Source: Nocardia uniformis NBRC 13702 (GTDB lineage: Bacteria > Actinomycetota > Actinomycetes > Mycobacteriales > Mycobacteriaceae). Taken from it: DNA of 61,061 nucleotides. The stretch is from the NCBI RefSeq assembly GCF_001613345.1, contig NZ_BDCE01000088.1, positions 1-61,061 on the forward strand, written 5' to 3'. The notes below the pieces were generated by a model. That model searched no databases. It worked only from the letters and a program-made list of their open reading frames with translations, and had not been told where the DNA came from. A program made the position numbers and the translations under genes. Shown here piece after piece: positions 1 to 7,190 of this stretch. The number at the start of each line of letters is the position of its first letter. Position 1 is the first letter of the stretch.

Positions 1-13
1 TTCGGCCGAGGCG

Positions 14-898
14 GTGGCCACCCAGGTCGGGTCGGGGTCTGACCGGGTCGAGTCGAGGCTCGACCCGGGTGGATCGCCGTCTGCATCGGCCGGGTCGGGG
101 TCTGCCCTGACCGAGTCGGGATCCGCTCGAGGTGGGCGGGTGCCGGGGCGTGTCCCCTTGGTTCCGGGCGAGGTGCGGACCACTTCGGGCGAGGGCGGGT
201 TCGTCCCGGCTGGATCACGGTCCGCTTCGACCGGCTCGGGATTCTCCTCGGGCGGTTCGGGTTTCGTCGGAGTGCACCGGCGCGAGTCGCTATCGGTACC
301 GCCCGCGCTGGCGGATCTGCTGCCGGAGGGGGGATTGGTCAAGGGGTCGGTGGTCGTCTATACCGGAGCCAGCTCTCTGCTCTCCGGTTTGCTGGCCGCG
401 GTCACCGGCGCGGGCGGGCATGCCGCCGCTGTCGGCCTACCCCGCCTCGGCTTACTGGCCGCTGCCGAAATGGGTGCGCAGCTGGGTCGTTTGGCGGTTG
501 TCGCCGATCCCGGCCCCGATCCCCTGGAGGTGGCCTCGGTCTTGCTGGACGGCCTGGACCTGGTAATCCTCGGCCTGAACGGCGTAACCGTCCCACTTTC
601 CCGTGCCCGTGTCCTCGCCGCCCGCGCCCGCAGCAAGAGCTCCACCCTCGTGGTCACCAACGGGGCCTGGTCCCTCCCGGCTCTCCGTATCGACACCCGC
701 GTAACCGGTTACGACGGCCTGGGTCGAGGCAGCGGCCGCCTCCGCACCGTCTGCCTGGAGGTCTCCGTCCGGGGCCGCTCCACCCCGCTCCGCAAAGGCC
801 GTCTCGATATGTTCCCCTGCAATGGCCGAGTCGAATGGTCCACACCCGCCCGCACCCCCGTCGAGACACTGAAACACGCCCACCATGCGGTCTCCTGA
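14..898 (+). CDS. imuA': ImuA' mutasome accessory protein (RecA-like fold)
   Basis: Partner of ImuB and DnaE2 in SOS-induced translesion synthesis. Residues from about 95 to the end match the actinobacterial ImuA' pattern: a RecA-like core beginning PPALADLLPEGGLVKGSV, followed by alternating beta strands and helices. The Walker A region is degenerate (TGASSLLSG, no GKT), so ATP hydrolysis by the usual loop is doubtful. The first ~88 residues are low-complexity Ser/Gly/Arg sequence, longer than I expect for the family. The GTG used here is the first visible in-frame start, but the frame is open to the window edge, so the true start may lie outside. imuB follows on the same strand after an unusually large gap of about 390 nt. 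Confidence 0.75.
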   Translation: MATQVGSGSDRVESRLDPGGSPSASAGSGSALTESGSARGGRVPGRVPLVPGEVRTTSGEGGFVPAGSRSASTGSGFSSGGSGFVGVHRRESLSVPPALADLLPEGGLVKGSVVVYTGASSLLSGLLAAVTGAGGHAAAVGLPRLGLLAAAEMGAQLGRLAVVADPGPDPLEVASVLLDGLDLVILGLNGVTVPLSRARVLAARARSKSSTLVVTNGAWSLPALRIDTRVTGYDGLGRGSGRLRTVCLEVSVRGRSTPLRKGRLDMFPCNGRVEWSTPARTPVETLKHAHHAVS

Positions 899-1291
899 GT
901 TAGCGGCAGGCGCAGCTCAGAAAGATCCGCACCCGCACCAGTTCCCCACGGCCGCAAGGTATCCCGTACCTGCGGCAGTATGTGAATTCCAGCACCCGGT
1001 GCGTCCATGCCCGCCGCCGCGTTGGGTGCTGTCGCGCTCCGCTGTGTCCGGTGGGTCGATCGTCATGCTGTGGCCGAGTTATGTGGCGGCAGTTCCGTGT
1101 TCTGTGACGCGGAAGGTTGACGGGCCGCCTGTGTCGTGTCGTTCCCGCGTGAGCGGTGGGGCTGCGGCTGTCCGTGTCCGCGCGGGTTCCGCAGCTCCAC
1201 AAGAGTTTCCGGGCTGTGGAGCGGGCATGGGGTCGTGCCATGAATCGGGCTCCGCCGTACCGGTGGGATGCGCCGTGTCGGCGGAGGGGCT
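899..1291. other. Gap between imuA' and imuB
   Basis: No convincing gene. An imperfect dyad lies near 952-974 (CCGCAAGGTA facing TACCTGCGG) and could act as a weak terminator or attenuator. I found no SOS box here. The imuA'-imuB pair is usually much tighter in related actinobacteria, so imuB may have its own promoter in this gap or the gap may hold decayed sequence. Confidence 0.4.
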
Positions 1292-3091
1292 GTGAGCGGG
1301 CGGTCGCGGGTGCTGGCGGTGTGGTGCCTGGATTGGCCCGCGGTGGCGGCAGCCGCGGTGGCGGGGGTGGCGGCTACGCGGCCGGTGGCGGTGTTCTCGG
1401 GTAATCGGGTGGTCGCCTGTTCCGCGGTGGCTCGGGCCGAGGGGGTGCGGCGGGGGGTGCGGCGGCGGGAGGCGCAGGCGCGTTGTCCGGATCTGCTTGT
1501 GGTGCAGGATGATCCGGATCGGGATGCGCGGATGTTCGAGCCCGTTGTCGCGGCGGTGGATGCGACGGTGCCGGGGGTGGAGGTATTGCGGCCCGGGCTG
1601 TTGGTATTGGCGGCGCGGGGTGCGGCGCGGTACTTCGGGTCCGAGGAGCTGGCGGCCGAGCGTCTGGTCGACGCGGTGGCGGCGGCCGGGGCGGAATGCC
1701 AGATCGGGATTGCCGATGAGGTGTCCACGGCGGTATTCGCCGCGCGCAGGTCCACCATTGTGCCGTCCGGGGCAGGTGCGGAATTCCTCGCACCGCTGCC
1801 GGTGGGCGAGCTGGCCGCCGAACCCGCGCTGTCCGCGCCGCAACGATCGGACCTGGTGGATCTGCTGCATCGCTTGGGATTACGCCGCATCGGTGATTTC
1901 GCTGCACTCACCCCCACCGAGGTGTCGTCGCGATTCGGCGCCGATGCCATCGCGGCGCACCGCTGTGCCCGCGCCGAACCGGAACGCCCCCCGTCCGCTC
2001 GAGCCCCCGCTCCCGACCTGGCCGTCGAATACCGTTGCGACCCACCGATCGACCGCGTGGACGCCGCCGCCTTCGTGGGCCGCATGCTCGCCACCCAACT
2101 GCACGCCAAACTGTCGGCGGCCTCCGTGGCCTGTACCCGCCTGTCCGTGCAGGCGGAAACCGAAGCCGGAGAGCAACTCTCGCGAACCTGGCGCTGCGCC
2201 GAACCCCTCACCCCCGACAGCACCGCCGACCGCGTCCGCTGGCAGCTCGACGGCTGGCTCACCCGCCGTGTGCTCGGCGGGAACGACGTGGACCAGAGCG
2301 CCTTGGCGGATGATGCGCGTCCGGAACCTGCTGGATACGAGGCGAAGTCGAGGGCGACCGGTCGCGGGGCAAGTGCTGACTCGGCTCGAGTGGGTAGCGA
2401 AACGCAAGCCACCCGGTCTGCCGAGGGATCGACCGGAAATGGGGCATGGTCGGGCAGAGCTCGCGGGAAGACCGCGAGAAATAGTGGGCGCGGCGGCAAT
2501 TGGGGTGCGCCGACCGCCCCGATCACGCTGCTTCGACTGGAGCCGGTCGAGGTGGTGTCGGCCGGGGCGTTGCAGCTCGGCCTGTGGGGTGGCGTCGGGG
2601 AGGAAGAGGAGCGGGCTCGGCGAGCGCTGATCCGGGTGCAGGGGCTGCTGGGCGGGGAGGCCGTGCGGATGGGAGTGCTCAGCGGTGGGCGCGGCCCCGC
2701 TGAGCGGGTCACCATGGTCACGCTCGGTGAGGAGTTGGTTCCGGCGGACGATCCGGCGAAACCGTGGCCGGGGCGGCTGCCGCAACCCGCACCCGCCGTC
2801 ATTCTGGCAAACCGCCCGCAGGTCCGCCTCGAAGCCGCCGACGGTACCCCGGTATGGGTTACCGATCGCGGCCTCTTCACCGCCGACCCGGCCCACCTGC
2901 ATTGGGGCTCCCGCAGCTGGCAGCTCAATGGCTGGGCGGGCCCCTGGCCCCTCGACGATCGCTGGTGGACCCACCAGCTCCCGCACGGATACGCGGCCCG
3001 CGCCCAGGTCCTCCTCGACGGCGACGATATCCGTGCGCTACTGCTACTCGCCTACAACAGGGCCTGGCATGTGGAGGGGCTCTACGAATGA
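1292..3091 (+). CDS. imuB: ImuB, inactive Y-family polymerase homologue and clamp adaptor
   Basis: Hub of the mutasome; bridges DnaE2, ImuA' and the sliding clamp. The N-terminal two thirds align with Y-family polymerases (RVLAVWCLDWPA start, HhH region near LHRLGLRRIGDF), but the metal-binding acidic residues are missing: the second catalytic motif reads RPGLLVLA. This fits the known catalytically dead state of ImuB. A clamp-binding motif QLGLWG lies at nt 2573-2590, matching QLPLWG of M. tuberculosis ImuB. Between the little finger and this motif sits a low-complexity Arg/Ser/Gly/Ala segment (nt ~2281-2510), longer than expected. GTG 1292 is preferred because GGAGGGG lies just upstream; an ATG at 1268 is the alternative. 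Confidence 0.88.
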   Translation: MSGRSRVLAVWCLDWPAVAAAAVAGVAATRPVAVFSGNRVVACSAVARAEGVRRGVRRREAQARCPDLLVVQDDPDRDARMFEPVVAAVDATVPGVEVLRPGLLVLAARGAARYFGSEELAAERLVDAVAAAGAECQIGIADEVSTAVFAARRSTIVPSGAGAEFLAPLPVGELAAEPALSAPQRSDLVDLLHRLGLRRIGDFAALTPTEVSSRFGADAIAAHRCARAEPERPPSARAPAPDLAVEYRCDPPIDRVDAAAFVGRMLATQLHAKLSAASVACTRLSVQAETEAGEQLSRTWRCAEPLTPDSTADRVRWQLDGWLTRRVLGGNDVDQSALADDARPEPAGYEAKSRATGRGASADSARVGSETQATRSAEGSTGNGAWSGRARGKTARNSGRGGNWGAPTAPITLLRLEPVEVVSAGALQLGLWGGVGEEEERARRALIRVQGLLGGEAVRMGVLSGGRGPAERVTMVTLGEELVPADDPAKPWPGRLPQPAPAVILANRPQVRLEAADGTPVWVTDRGLFTADPAHLHWGSRSWQLNGWAGPWPLDDRWWTHQLPHGYAARAQVLLDGDDIRALLLLAYNRAWHVEGLYE

Positions 3092-3158
3092 CTTGGGACT
3101 ATGGTCCCGCGCACAACCAGCGGCGGAGCACCCGGGATGGCCCGTAGGCTGGCTCATC

Positions 3159-3923
3159 GTGGAGTTGACGGTCACCCGGGTCGCCTTCGGGGATGTGCGG
3201 ATCGCCTACCGGGATTCGGGGGCGGGCTCCGCGCATTCCGCGAACGAGGTGCCGGTGCTGCTGATGCACGGTATGGGTGGGGACGGCCACACCTGGGATC
3301 GGTTTGCGCGCCAGCTGGTGCGGCGCGGGCGGCGGGTGATCATTCCGGATCTGCGCGGGCATGGGCGTAGCGCGCACACCGATTCCTATCGATTCCCGGA
3401 ATTCGGGGCGGATGTGCTGCGGCTGTGCGAGCGGCTCGACCTGGAATCGGTGGACCTGGTGGGTCATTCGCTCGGCGGCTACGCGGTGTCGTGGGTGGCG
3501 ATGGAGCGCCCGGAATTGGTGCGCCGCTTGGTAATCGAGGAGCAGCCGTTACCGCTGCGCTCCGGTGACGAGCAGGTCGCTTTCACCCGTCGACTGCCGA
3601 CCGTGCCGGAACTGTGGCACGCCACCACGAGCCTGCTCCGGCATCCGCGGGCGGTGCTGTCCTTCGACCGATCCATGACCGGAACGGCGCTGGAACAGTT
3701 CCGCAAGCCCTACCCGGAATGGTGGGAGGGCCTGGCGGATATCACCGCACCCACGCTGTTCCTGCGCGGCGGTCCCGGCGGCATGGTGGATCCGGTGAAG
3801 GTCGAACAGATGCGCACCGCCGTCCCCGACTGCGAGGTCCGCGCTTTCCGCTGCGGACACAGCATTCATCGCGACCGCTACTCCGACTTCGAGTCGGCGG
3901 TCCTGCCGTTCCTCGGCCACTAG
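3159..3923 (+). CDS. Alpha/beta hydrolase
   Basis: Soluble alpha/beta-hydrolase fold protein of 254 residues, substrate unknown. Seen: oxyanion region LLMHGMGGDGHTW, nucleophile elbow GHSLGG (Ser about residue 104), and a C-terminal CGHSIH carrying the likely catalytic His. The acid is probably an Asp in the GGMVDP segment. The frame stays open far upstream into imuB, but GTG 3159 gives the usual family N-terminus (VELTVTRVAFGDVRIAYRDS) and avoids overlap with imuB. It lies 67 nt behind imuB on the same strand, so it could be co-transcribed with the mutasome gene, although nothing in the protein suggests a repair role. Confidence 0.85.
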   Translation: MELTVTRVAFGDVRIAYRDSGAGSAHSANEVPVLLMHGMGGDGHTWDRFARQLVRRGRRVIIPDLRGHGRSAHTDSYRFPEFGADVLRLCERLDLESVDLVGHSLGGYAVSWVAMERPELVRRLVIEEQPLPLRSGDEQVAFTRRLPTVPELWHATTSLLRHPRAVLSFDRSMTGTALEQFRKPYPEWWEGLADITAPTLFLRGGPGGMVDPVKVEQMRTAVPDCEVRAFRCGHSIHRDRYSDFESAVLPFLGH

Positions 3924-4081
3924 CCCGGAATCGGCGTCTGCTGGTAGCAGGCCAGCCGGCATCCTGTACACGCGGGTGCCAGGACGAGGCGCCGAGTGCG
4001 GGCTGTCAGGTGCTGGGGCTCGGGTGCGGTCGCTGTGTGGGTGTGGGGAGGGGCTGGGTTGGGCGGATCTAAACTCGAGGC

Positions 4082-4642
4082 GTGTCCGCATCTGAGCGTC
4101 CGATTCTGTACTTCGCCGATGACGCGGGGTTTCGGGAGTGGTTGGCGGCCAACCATGCCGCGGTGGACGGGGTGTGGTTGAAGATCGCCAAGAAGGGCAC
4201 GGGGTACATATCGCTCGATTACACGGGGGCACTGCGGCAGGCGCTGTGTTTCGGGTGGATCGACGGGCAGGCGCGGCGGCTCGATGACGAGTTCTATTTG
4301 CAGAGTTTCACACCGCGACGGCAGCGCAGCCAATGGTCGCAGCGGAATGTGGGATTCGTGGCGGAGCTGATCGAGCAGGGATTGATGCATCCGGCGGGGC
4401 AGGCGGAAATCGATCGGGCCAAGGCCGACGGGCGGTGGGACAACGCGTACGGGCGGGATCTGCCGCAGGATTTCCTCGATGCGCTGGAAAAGCATCCGGA
4501 GGCGGCGGCCTTCTTCGAGACGCTGCCCGATTCGGCGCAGTCCTCGGTCGGCTATCACCTCGGCGGCTCGGTGCGGCCGGAGACGCGGGCGCGGCGGCTG
4601 GAGCAGCTCATCGCGCAGCTCGAGGACGGGCAACCGCTGTGA
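4082..4642 (+). CDS. YdeI/OmpD-associated family protein
   Basis: Small cytosolic protein of 186 residues in the YdeI/OmpD-associated (bacteriocin-protection) family; the biochemical role is unsettled. Diagnostic features are the N-terminal F.....F..WL.......GVWLKI.KKGTG block, the ALCFGWIDGQ motif and the later FTPRRQRSQWS segment. GTG start. Its stop codon overlaps the start of the next gene (GTGA), so the two are probably translationally coupled. Confidence 0.85.
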   Translation: MSASERPILYFADDAGFREWLAANHAAVDGVWLKIAKKGTGYISLDYTGALRQALCFGWIDGQARRLDDEFYLQSFTPRRQRSQWSQRNVGFVAELIEQGLMHPAGQAEIDRAKADGRWDNAYGRDLPQDFLDALEKHPEAAAFFETLPDSAQSSVGYHLGGSVRPETRARRLEQLIAQLEDGQPL

Positions 4643-5592
4643 CGGGATTCGACGGCCTCCCCTGCACGACCGCCGCGCTGGAGGTGCCGCTGGCGGGCAG
4701 CGCCACCGAGGTGACCGGCTGGCTCTGTGTCGAACAACCCGGCGCGTGGGGCCGCGATGTGATCGGCGACGAGGTGCTGGGCCCGGAGATCACTCCCGAG
4801 CTCGCCGCCCGCACCAAAGCCGCCCGGGTGCGCCCCACCCTGATCCGCAGACCAGGCCGCAATGAGTTCACCGGTGTGCGAACGGTATTCATCGCCAGCT
4901 CCAGACCCGAGGGCTCCTGGTGTGAGCGCTTCGAGATCACCGACCTGAAACAGCTGCTCGACCTCGATCTGCATCTGCTGAACGGACCCGCCCCCGGAAT
5001 CGGTGTGCCCGTGGCTGATCCACTCGTCCTGGTCTGTGCCCACGGCAAACGCGATCAATGCTGCGCCCGTCTCGGCCGCCCCATCGCCGCCCGCCTCGCC
5101 ACCGCCTACCCCGAAAACGTCTGGGAGTGCTCGCACACCGGCGGTCACCGCTTCGCCCCCGCCGTAGTCCTGCTTCCCACCGGCCTCACCTACGGCCGCC
5201 TCGACGAGAACAACGCGGTCGCCATGATCGCCACCGCCGCCCGAGGCATGGTGCCGCTCACCGGCTTCCGCGGTCGCAGCTGCTACACACCCGTCGAACA
5301 GGTGGCCGAAATAGCGGTCCGAGAACAGCTCTCGGCCGCACCGGAGACCGCGGCGGGCATCGACGACCTGACGGTGCGGCCCGTTCCGGCAACCCCCGCC
5401 CCGAACAACCTGGCCACCACCTCCGCCGACCCCGCCACCTTCGCGGGTGCGGCCGAGGTCACCCACCGCGACGGCCGCCGCTGGCTGGTCACCACCCACA
5501 CCACTGCCTACCCTCCCCGCCAAGCCAGCTGCGGAGCATCCCCCAAACCGGTAACGGCGGTAATAGCCAACGAAATCCACCAACTCCCCTGA
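4639..5592 (+). CDS. Sucrase/ferredoxin-like family protein
   Basis: 317-residue member of the Suc_Fer-like family (thioredoxin-fold ferredoxin-related domain); physiological function not established. The central motif CAHGKRDQCCARLGRPIA and the downstream SHTGGHRFAP resemble the Cys/His cluster-binding pattern of the family, and the C-terminal third carries a further FRGRSCYTP segment. GTG 4639 overlaps the previous stop by 4 nt and is preferred over upstream in-frame starts that would run through the YdeI-like gene. Likely co-expressed with that gene. Confidence 0.83.
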   Translation: MTGFDGLPCTTAALEVPLAGSATEVTGWLCVEQPGAWGRDVIGDEVLGPEITPELAARTKAARVRPTLIRRPGRNEFTGVRTVFIASSRPEGSWCERFEITDLKQLLDLDLHLLNGPAPGIGVPVADPLVLVCAHGKRDQCCARLGRPIAARLATAYPENVWECSHTGGHRFAPAVVLLPTGLTYGRLDENNAVAMIATAARGMVPLTGFRGRSCYTPVEQVAEIAVREQLSAAPETAAGIDDLTVRPVPATPAPNNLATTSADPATFAGAAEVTHRDGRRWLVTTHTTAYPPRQASCGASPKPVTAVIANEIHQLP

Positions 5593-5679
5593 TCTCAGCC
5601 ACTTCCGCGCATAAGTGCCCGCCCACCGACAGCCGGAAGACTCCGCAGTTCCCAGGAGCCCGGGGCGTAGTCCTGAGCG

Positions 5680-5950
5680 CCCGGAGAGCTCGAGGCTCCG
5701 TCGTTTCAGGAGCTCCGGGTCAAAGCCCCTGAGCGTTTGGGAGGCTCCGTCGCTTCCAGGTTCATGGCGGATCCCGAGCTCTGAGAGTTGAGAGGCGTCG
5801 TTGTTTCCGGGTGGGGGCGGAAACTCGAGTCCTGAGGGTTGGGAGGTTTCGTCGTTTCCGGGTCGGGGCTGACCCCGAGCCCGAGAGTTGGGCGGCTCCG
5901 CCGTCTTTGGGGGTTCGGGGGCGAAGCCCCTGAGAGTCCCGAGAGTTGGG
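5680..5950. repeat. Degenerate ~50-nt tandem repeat, about 5 units
   Basis: Most of the 361-nt convergent gap between the genes ending at 5592 and 5954 is a tandem array. Units begin with GAG-(A/G/C)GTTTGGG-like sequence at about 5731, 5783, 5834, 5883 and 5932 (spacing 52, 51, 49, 49 nt); each then contains a GGCTCCGTCGTTTCCGGG-like stretch. Units differ at many positions, so this is an old or gene-converted array and not a CRISPR: there is no fixed repeat with unique spacers. Short reading frames through it look like chance. Confidence 0.7.
5918..5950 (-). terminator. 33-nt post-stop stem-loop element, copy 1
   Basis: On the minus strand this starts right after the tandem TAG stops of the SDR gene and is identical over 33 nt to the sequence after icd (19918-19950). 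It contains a 7-bp hairpin CAGGGGC-TTC-GCCCCTG. There is no T-run, as is common for actinobacterial terminators. Confidence 0.6.
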
Positions 5951-5953
5951 CTA

Positions 5954-6928
5954 CTACCAGTGTGTTCCGGGCACCAATCGCGCGGCGCGCCGCAGGGCGG
6001 TACCGGTGGCGCGAATCGCGGGCGGCACCTCACGGCTCTTCCGTTTCGGTGGAACGAACTCCAATTCGGTAGTCTCCTCGCCCTTTTCGCCCTTGGCGGC
6101 AGCGGAATCCGGGAGCGCGCGGTAGTACCGGTGCAGGATTCGGTCCTTCAGGTGCGGAGTGATCAGACTGCCGTATTCGGCGAGGGTGCCCAGTGGTACA
6201 TCGATGCGCTTGGGGCGATCGGTGAGGGCGCGCACGATGGTGGCGGCCGCCCACTCGGGTGATTCCGAGGGCCCCTGCTTACCGCTCGGCGCAATCATGG
6301 GCGTGCGCACCAGTGGCATGTGGATGGTGGTGAAAGTGATGTTGTCCGCGAGCATTTCGGCCGCCGTCACCTCGGCGAACATATCGAGCGCGGCCTTCGA
6401 CGCCAGGTAGGCGGCGTAACGCGGGGTGGCGACCTGTACCCCGGCGCTGGAGACATTCACGATATGGCCGAACTTGCGCTCCCGCATCTGCGGCAGCAGG
6501 GCGAGGGTCATGCGCACCGCGCCGAAGTAGTTGACCGCCATGGTCCGTTCGAAGTCGTGCATGCGGTCGGTGGAGCGGTGCACGGCCCGGCGGATGGAGC
6601 GGCCGGCATTGTTGACCAGCATGTCCACCTGGCCGTGCTCGGCGAGAATCTGCCCGACAGCCTTGTCGACGGAATCGCCCTCGGTGACATCGCACTGATA
6701 GGCGTACGCCGTGCCGCCCTCGGCCCTGATCTTGTCGACGACCACGGCCAGTTCGTCGGCGCGACGCGCGAGCAGGAAGACTGTCGCGCCCTTCTCCGCT
6801 ACGGAGATGGCGGCGGAACGCCCGATTCCGGAGGAAGCGCCGGTAATGATGACGTGTTTGCCGGTGAGATCCCGGCGGGCGCGTCGACGGGCCAGGTAGC
6901 CGTCACCGTCATTGGCGATCTCACTCAT
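5954..6928 (-). CDS. SDR-family NAD(P)-dependent oxidoreductase
   Basis: Short-chain dehydrogenase/reductase of 324 residues. Seen: Rossmann motif TGASSGIG, NNAG, catalytic Ser in VNVSSAG and the YAAYLASK Tyr/Lys pair. The C-terminal ~60 residues are a basic tail (PPKRKSREVPPAIRATG). The overall layout resembles mycobacterial SDRs annotated as membrane-linked lipid or acyl reductases, but the substrate cannot be read from sequence. ATG start at 6928; divergent from dnaE2, sharing a ~260-nt promoter region. Confidence 0.85.
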   Translation of the reverse strand: MSEIANDGDGYLARRRARRDLTGKHVIITGASSGIGRSAAISVAEKGATVFLLARRADELAVVVDKIRAEGGTAYAYQCDVTEGDSVDKAVGQILAEHGQVDMLVNNAGRSIRRAVHRSTDRMHDFERTMAVNYFGAVRMTLALLPQMRERKFGHIVNVSSAGVQVATPRYAAYLASKAALDMFAEVTAAEMLADNITFTTIHMPLVRTPMIAPSGKQGPSESPEWAAATIVRALTDRPKRIDVPLGTLAEYGSLITPHLKDRILHRYYRALPDSAAAKGEKGEETTELEFVPPKRKSREVPPAIRATGTALRRAARLVPGTHW

Positions 6929-7147
6929 CGCTGCTCCTATGCAGGTCGGATTGCCTCGAACTTACTCCATAGTAAGTTCCGAATCCAGGATGAGTTCACG
7001 AGGCGGGTGTCACGGTTCGTCGGCGCGGTGTCGGGATGGTCGCCGGAGTGGCCGAAGGGGTGGGTGTGACGCGTGATTCGGGCTGCTCCGGCGGGTCGTG
7101 AGTCGATACAAACCGCCCGGTTCGAATCGGTGTATGGTCCCCATTCA

Positions 7148-7163
7148 TCGAACATGAGTTCGA
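7148..7163 (+). promoter_or_regulatory. LexA SOS box upstream of dnaE2
   Basis: TCGAAC-ATGA-GTTCGA is a perfect match to the mycobacterial LexA box (TCGAAC-N4-GTTCGA) and lies 28 nt before the dnaE2 GTG start. It predicts DNA-damage induction of dnaE2. The divergent SDR promoter lies about 220 nt away and could also be affected. Confidence 0.92.
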
Positions 7164-7190
7164 TAGCTGTGGTGATGCGGAGGAGGGGTC

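Noticed and set aside
885..1295. 136-codon plus-strand frame in the imuA'-imuB gap
   Set aside because: Overlaps both genes, poor ribosome site, no family resemblance.
1063..2928. Long minus-strand reading frame antisense to imuB
   Set aside because: Arg/Ser/Pro-rich with no family features; typical open antisense frame in high-GC DNA.
5680..5950. CRISPR array
   Set aside because: Units are degenerate throughout with no constant repeat or unique spacers, and no cas genes are present.
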